In this document: positions 7,013 through 8,909 of the stretch, one piece after another
Layout of the letters: each line of letters starts with the position of its first letter
Position numbering within the stretch: position 1 is the first letter of the stretch
Assembly (NCBI GenBank): GCA_036881805.1
Contig: JBAJNK010000001.1
Location: forward strand, 1 to 8,909
Direction of reading: 5' to 3'
DNA from: JANQLC01 sp036881805
GTDB taxonomy: Bacteria > Bacteroidota > Bacteroidia > Flavobacteriales > JANQLC01
DNA: 8,909 bases
The notes under the pieces: generated by a model
The model's input: the letters and a program-made list of their open reading frames with translations, nothing else
Told to the model about the DNA's origin: nothing
Databases searched by the model: none
Made by a program: the position numbers and the translations under genes

Positions 7013-8668
7013 CTATCGTAGGCTGCTAAAGTACGCCTTTAAAACCGCTTCATTGGCTTGGTTTTGCGTAAATACCTCCAATAGTTTGGGTCTATCGGAT
7101 GGGTGGTAAAACCCGTCTAAGGCCCGGTTCAGTTCTTCCGCATTTGAGACGGCTTGGTAATCATAGTCGTGCATGGCTGCCAAGTGTCGGGCATCTAAGG
7201 TATGAGGTGTGGTAAAAAAGGGGGCTGCCTCAGCAGAATCGCCCAAGTCGGAGACAAATTTAAAAATACCGCCACCACCATTGTTTACAATCGCAATTCG
7301 CATGTCTGGTCGAACGTATTTTATCCACAGGGCATTGCTATCGTAAAAAAAACCCATATCCCCACTTATGAAAATCGTCGGGAGATCGACACACCAAGCG
7401 GCGCCGAGGGCTGTACTGGTGCTCCCGTCAATCCCACTGGTACCCCGATTGGCAAAGACCCGCAAGCTGGGATCGGGTTTGAATAACTGCGCATAGCGCA
7501 CAATCGCACTGTTTCCGAGTTGCAATTGGTAGCCATCAGGTATGCTGTCTAACAAGATTTCCATAGCTTTTAAATCGCTATATGCCACCTTTTTTAAATA
7601 GGCCTGGTGTTTGGCGAGCCGATATTTTTTTAAGCGATCCCAATCGCTCCGATACGAGCTGGCTTTCACTTGCACACGCTGCACAAATCGCTTGGCAAAA
7701 ACACCGAAATCCACCCGAAAGGGATGGGTTATCTCTCCAAAACTCGCCGGCAATGGGGATTGCGTTCCGACCTGGCCGATAAACACAGGCTGGTTATTTC
7801 GCAACAAAGATTTGATCTTCTTTGAAATGACATTCGTACCGAGACACAGCAATACCTCGGGTGCATAAGCCCGAAAATCCGAATCAGAAAAGGGAAAAAC
7901 CAATTGATCGATAGCCCCAAAAGAAGGATCGACCCGAATATTGGAAGTCGTCTCGGATAAAACGACGACAGAAGGGTCGCGAGCCAACTCCTGTACAAAG
8001 CGCTGTATTGCCACCGATGGAAACAGCACACCCAATATCACCATTTTCTCAACCGAGGCATTCCATTTTTCAATAAAATCGTCTAAGGTGCTGCTGTCCA
8101 ATTCAGGGATATGTATTTCAGGCTGTGGAATGGCAAAAGCACGGCTTTGAGTCGTCTGCTTATATAGGGGTTCATCGAATGGGAGGTTAATGTGTATCGG
8201 TCTTTTCAGTGCCTTACATCGATCCAGTGCCTGTGCCACTTCACGACACGACGCCAAGGCGCTGCGCTCCAGATTGACCGATTGCAATACATGGCTGGCC
8301 AACACGTTCTCCTGCCGAATGGTTTGCCCCATACCCTGATCGACAAAGGCTCGGGGTCGATCGGCGGAAAGGACGACGAGCGACAGCTGTTGATAAAAGG
8401 CTTCCGCTACGGCTGGATAATAGTTTAAAACGGCAGAACCCGAAGTGCAGCAAACGGCCACCGGCTGTTGCAGCTGCTGTGCCAGCCCGAGTGCAAAAAA
8501 AGCGGCCGATCGCTCATCGACGATACTATATAGGGTAAAGTACGCACGGTTAAAGAGTTCGATGACCAAGGGGGCATTGCGTGAGCCCGGTGAAATGACG
8601 ATATGTGAAACACCTCTATCTCGTAGGACTTGTACCAGCAGTTGTGCGGTTTCTTTATCCGAATGCAT
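7013..8668 (-). CDS. menD: MenD, SEPHCHC synthase (menaquinone synthesis)
   Basis: MenD is the thiamine-diphosphate enzyme that joins isochorismate and 2-oxoglutarate to give SEPHCHC (2-succinyl-5-enolpyruvyl-6-hydroxy-3-cyclohexene-1-carboxylate), an early committed step of menaquinone synthesis in the cytoplasm. Numbered from ATG 8668 (551 residues), SPGSRNAPL is at 26-34 and the catalytic-type Glu of VDERSAAF is at 52. NRGTSGIDGSTSTALG is at 407-422. The diphosphate-Mg motif runs from SGD at 435-437 to NNGGGGIF at 462-469. No domain is missing. I prefer ATG 8668 (MHSDKETAQLLV) because Bacteroides MenD starts MYSDKK; an ATG at 8677 adds three residues and directly follows an in-frame TAA. 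No menF, menB or other men gene lies in the window, and none fits in the 230 bases upstream, so here menD stands alone. No convincing promoter or terminator was seen. Confidence 0.96.
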   Translation of the reverse strand: MHSDKETAQLLVQVLRDRGVSHIVISPGSRNAPLVIELFNRAYFTLYSIVDERSAAFFALGLAQQLQQPVAVCCTSGSAVLNYYPAVAEAFYQQLSLVVLSADRPRAFVDQGMGQTIRQENVLASHVLQSVNLERSALASCREVAQALDRCKALKRPIHINLPFDEPLYKQTTQSRAFAIPQPEIHIPELDSSTLDDFIEKWNASVEKMVILGVLFPSVAIQRFVQELARDPSVVVLSETTSNIRVDPSFGAIDQLVFPFSDSDFRAYAPEVLLCLGTNVISKKIKSLLRNNQPVFIGQVGTQSPLPASFGEITHPFRVDFGVFAKRFVQRVQVKASSYRSDWDRLKKYRLAKHQAYLKKVAYSDLKAMEILLDSIPDGYQLQLGNSAIVRYAQLFKPDPSLRVFANRGTSGIDGSTSTALGAAWCVDLPTIFISGDMGFFYDSNALWIKYVRPDMRIAIVNNGGGGIFKFVSDLGDSAEAAPFFTTPHTLDARHLAAMHDYDYQAVSNAEELNRALDGFYHPSDRPKLLEVFTQNQANEAVLKAYFSSLR

Positions 8669-8753
8669 GGATTCCATTTAAACGCCTAAAGTTACGACAA
8701 CCCCTCGCATAAACAGCCGCCTTGTAGCCGTCTAATCACAGATGAATTGGTTT

Positions 8754-8909
8754 AATAATTTTTTTACTTTATCTTACATAAGAGTTTGAAAAACGGAGTT
8801 TATTTTATTCCTGTATGGGAGCTTAGAAGGGGGCTTGCTTTTACTTTTCGTCTCCGTGTCAGCTGTGCTGACTCCTACCACATACTCAAACCGGGGCGCG
8901 TCTAAAAAA
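8754..8909 (+). repeat. AT-rich degenerate repeats related to the left flank
   Basis: No gene is visible after menD's start. T-rich cores recur at about 40 bases: TTTTTTTACTTT (8759-8770), TTTATTTTATT (8799-8809) and TTTTACTTTTCG (8839-8850). They follow purine-rich stretches TTTGAAAAACGGAG (8785-8798) and CTTAGAAGGGGGC (8822-8834). The same order occurs on the minus strand of the left flank: TCTGAAAAAGGGAC then TTATTTTTTG, the complement of 146-170. The unit at 8839-8858 (TTTTACTTTTCGTCTCCGTG) aligns with a left unit, TTTTATTTTTCGTCCCTGTG (complement of 175-194), at 17 of 20 positions. Significance against AT-rich background is untested. Confidence 0.4.
8858..8872. repeat. Short perfect inverted repeat GTCAGC-tgt-GCTGAC
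   Basis: A 6-bp perfect palindrome with a 3-base centre lies about 190 bases upstream of menD. Neither strand has a T-run after it, so it does not look like an intrinsic terminator. It could be an operator, the tip of a larger hairpin or chance. Confidence 0.3.

Noticed and set aside
8683..8690. TAACTTTA as a menD promoter -7 box
   Set aside because: It differs from TAnnTTTG at the last base, and there is no good -33 box 19 bases upstream.

Overview
The window looks like a chromosomal piece of a Bacteroidota (Bacteroidetes) bacterium. Four things support this: a long SecA (about 1,112 residues) with the large insertion and cysteine-free C-terminus I associate with that phylum; a small DUF2795 protein just upstream of secA; a MenD with the N-terminal form seen in Bacteroides relatives; and two TAnnTTTG-type promoter boxes with little sign of Shine-Dalgarno sites. 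I cannot place it more finely than phylum, although SecA suggests the Chitinophagia/Saprospiria side.

Layout. Bases 1-593 hold no convincing gene. They contain a degenerate tandem array with a period of about 39 bases, and a hairpin plus T-run that could terminate the minus-strand gene. Bases 594-3072 (minus strand) are the remains of a single-chain restriction-modification gene: an HSDR_N-type nuclease domain, an N6-adenine methylase and an HsdS-like specificity region in one polypeptide. It is broken twice. A frameshift near 2843-2853 cuts through the nuclease domain, and an apparent internal deletion near 1620-1635 joins the methylase just after its NPPF motif to the tail of the first target-recognition domain. 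Bases 3073-3345 are a promoter region, possibly with the tail of another decayed reading frame on the minus strand.

The plus strand then carries a DUF2795 gene (3346-3567) and secA (3646-6984). Each is preceded by a promoter-like element with the same 19-base spacing. menD (about 7013-8668, minus strand) converges on secA with 28 bases between them. Bases 8669-8909 hold no gene. They contain AT-rich sequence related to the left-hand repeat but in the opposite orientation, and a short perfect palindrome.

The genes do not form one pathway. secA (protein export motor) and menD (menaquinone synthesis) are housekeeping genes, while the restriction-modification relic and the degenerate repeats are accessory material. 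The points most worth following are the fused and decayed R-M-S gene and the roughly 39-base degenerate repeat on both flanks. I saw no intact undescribed system.
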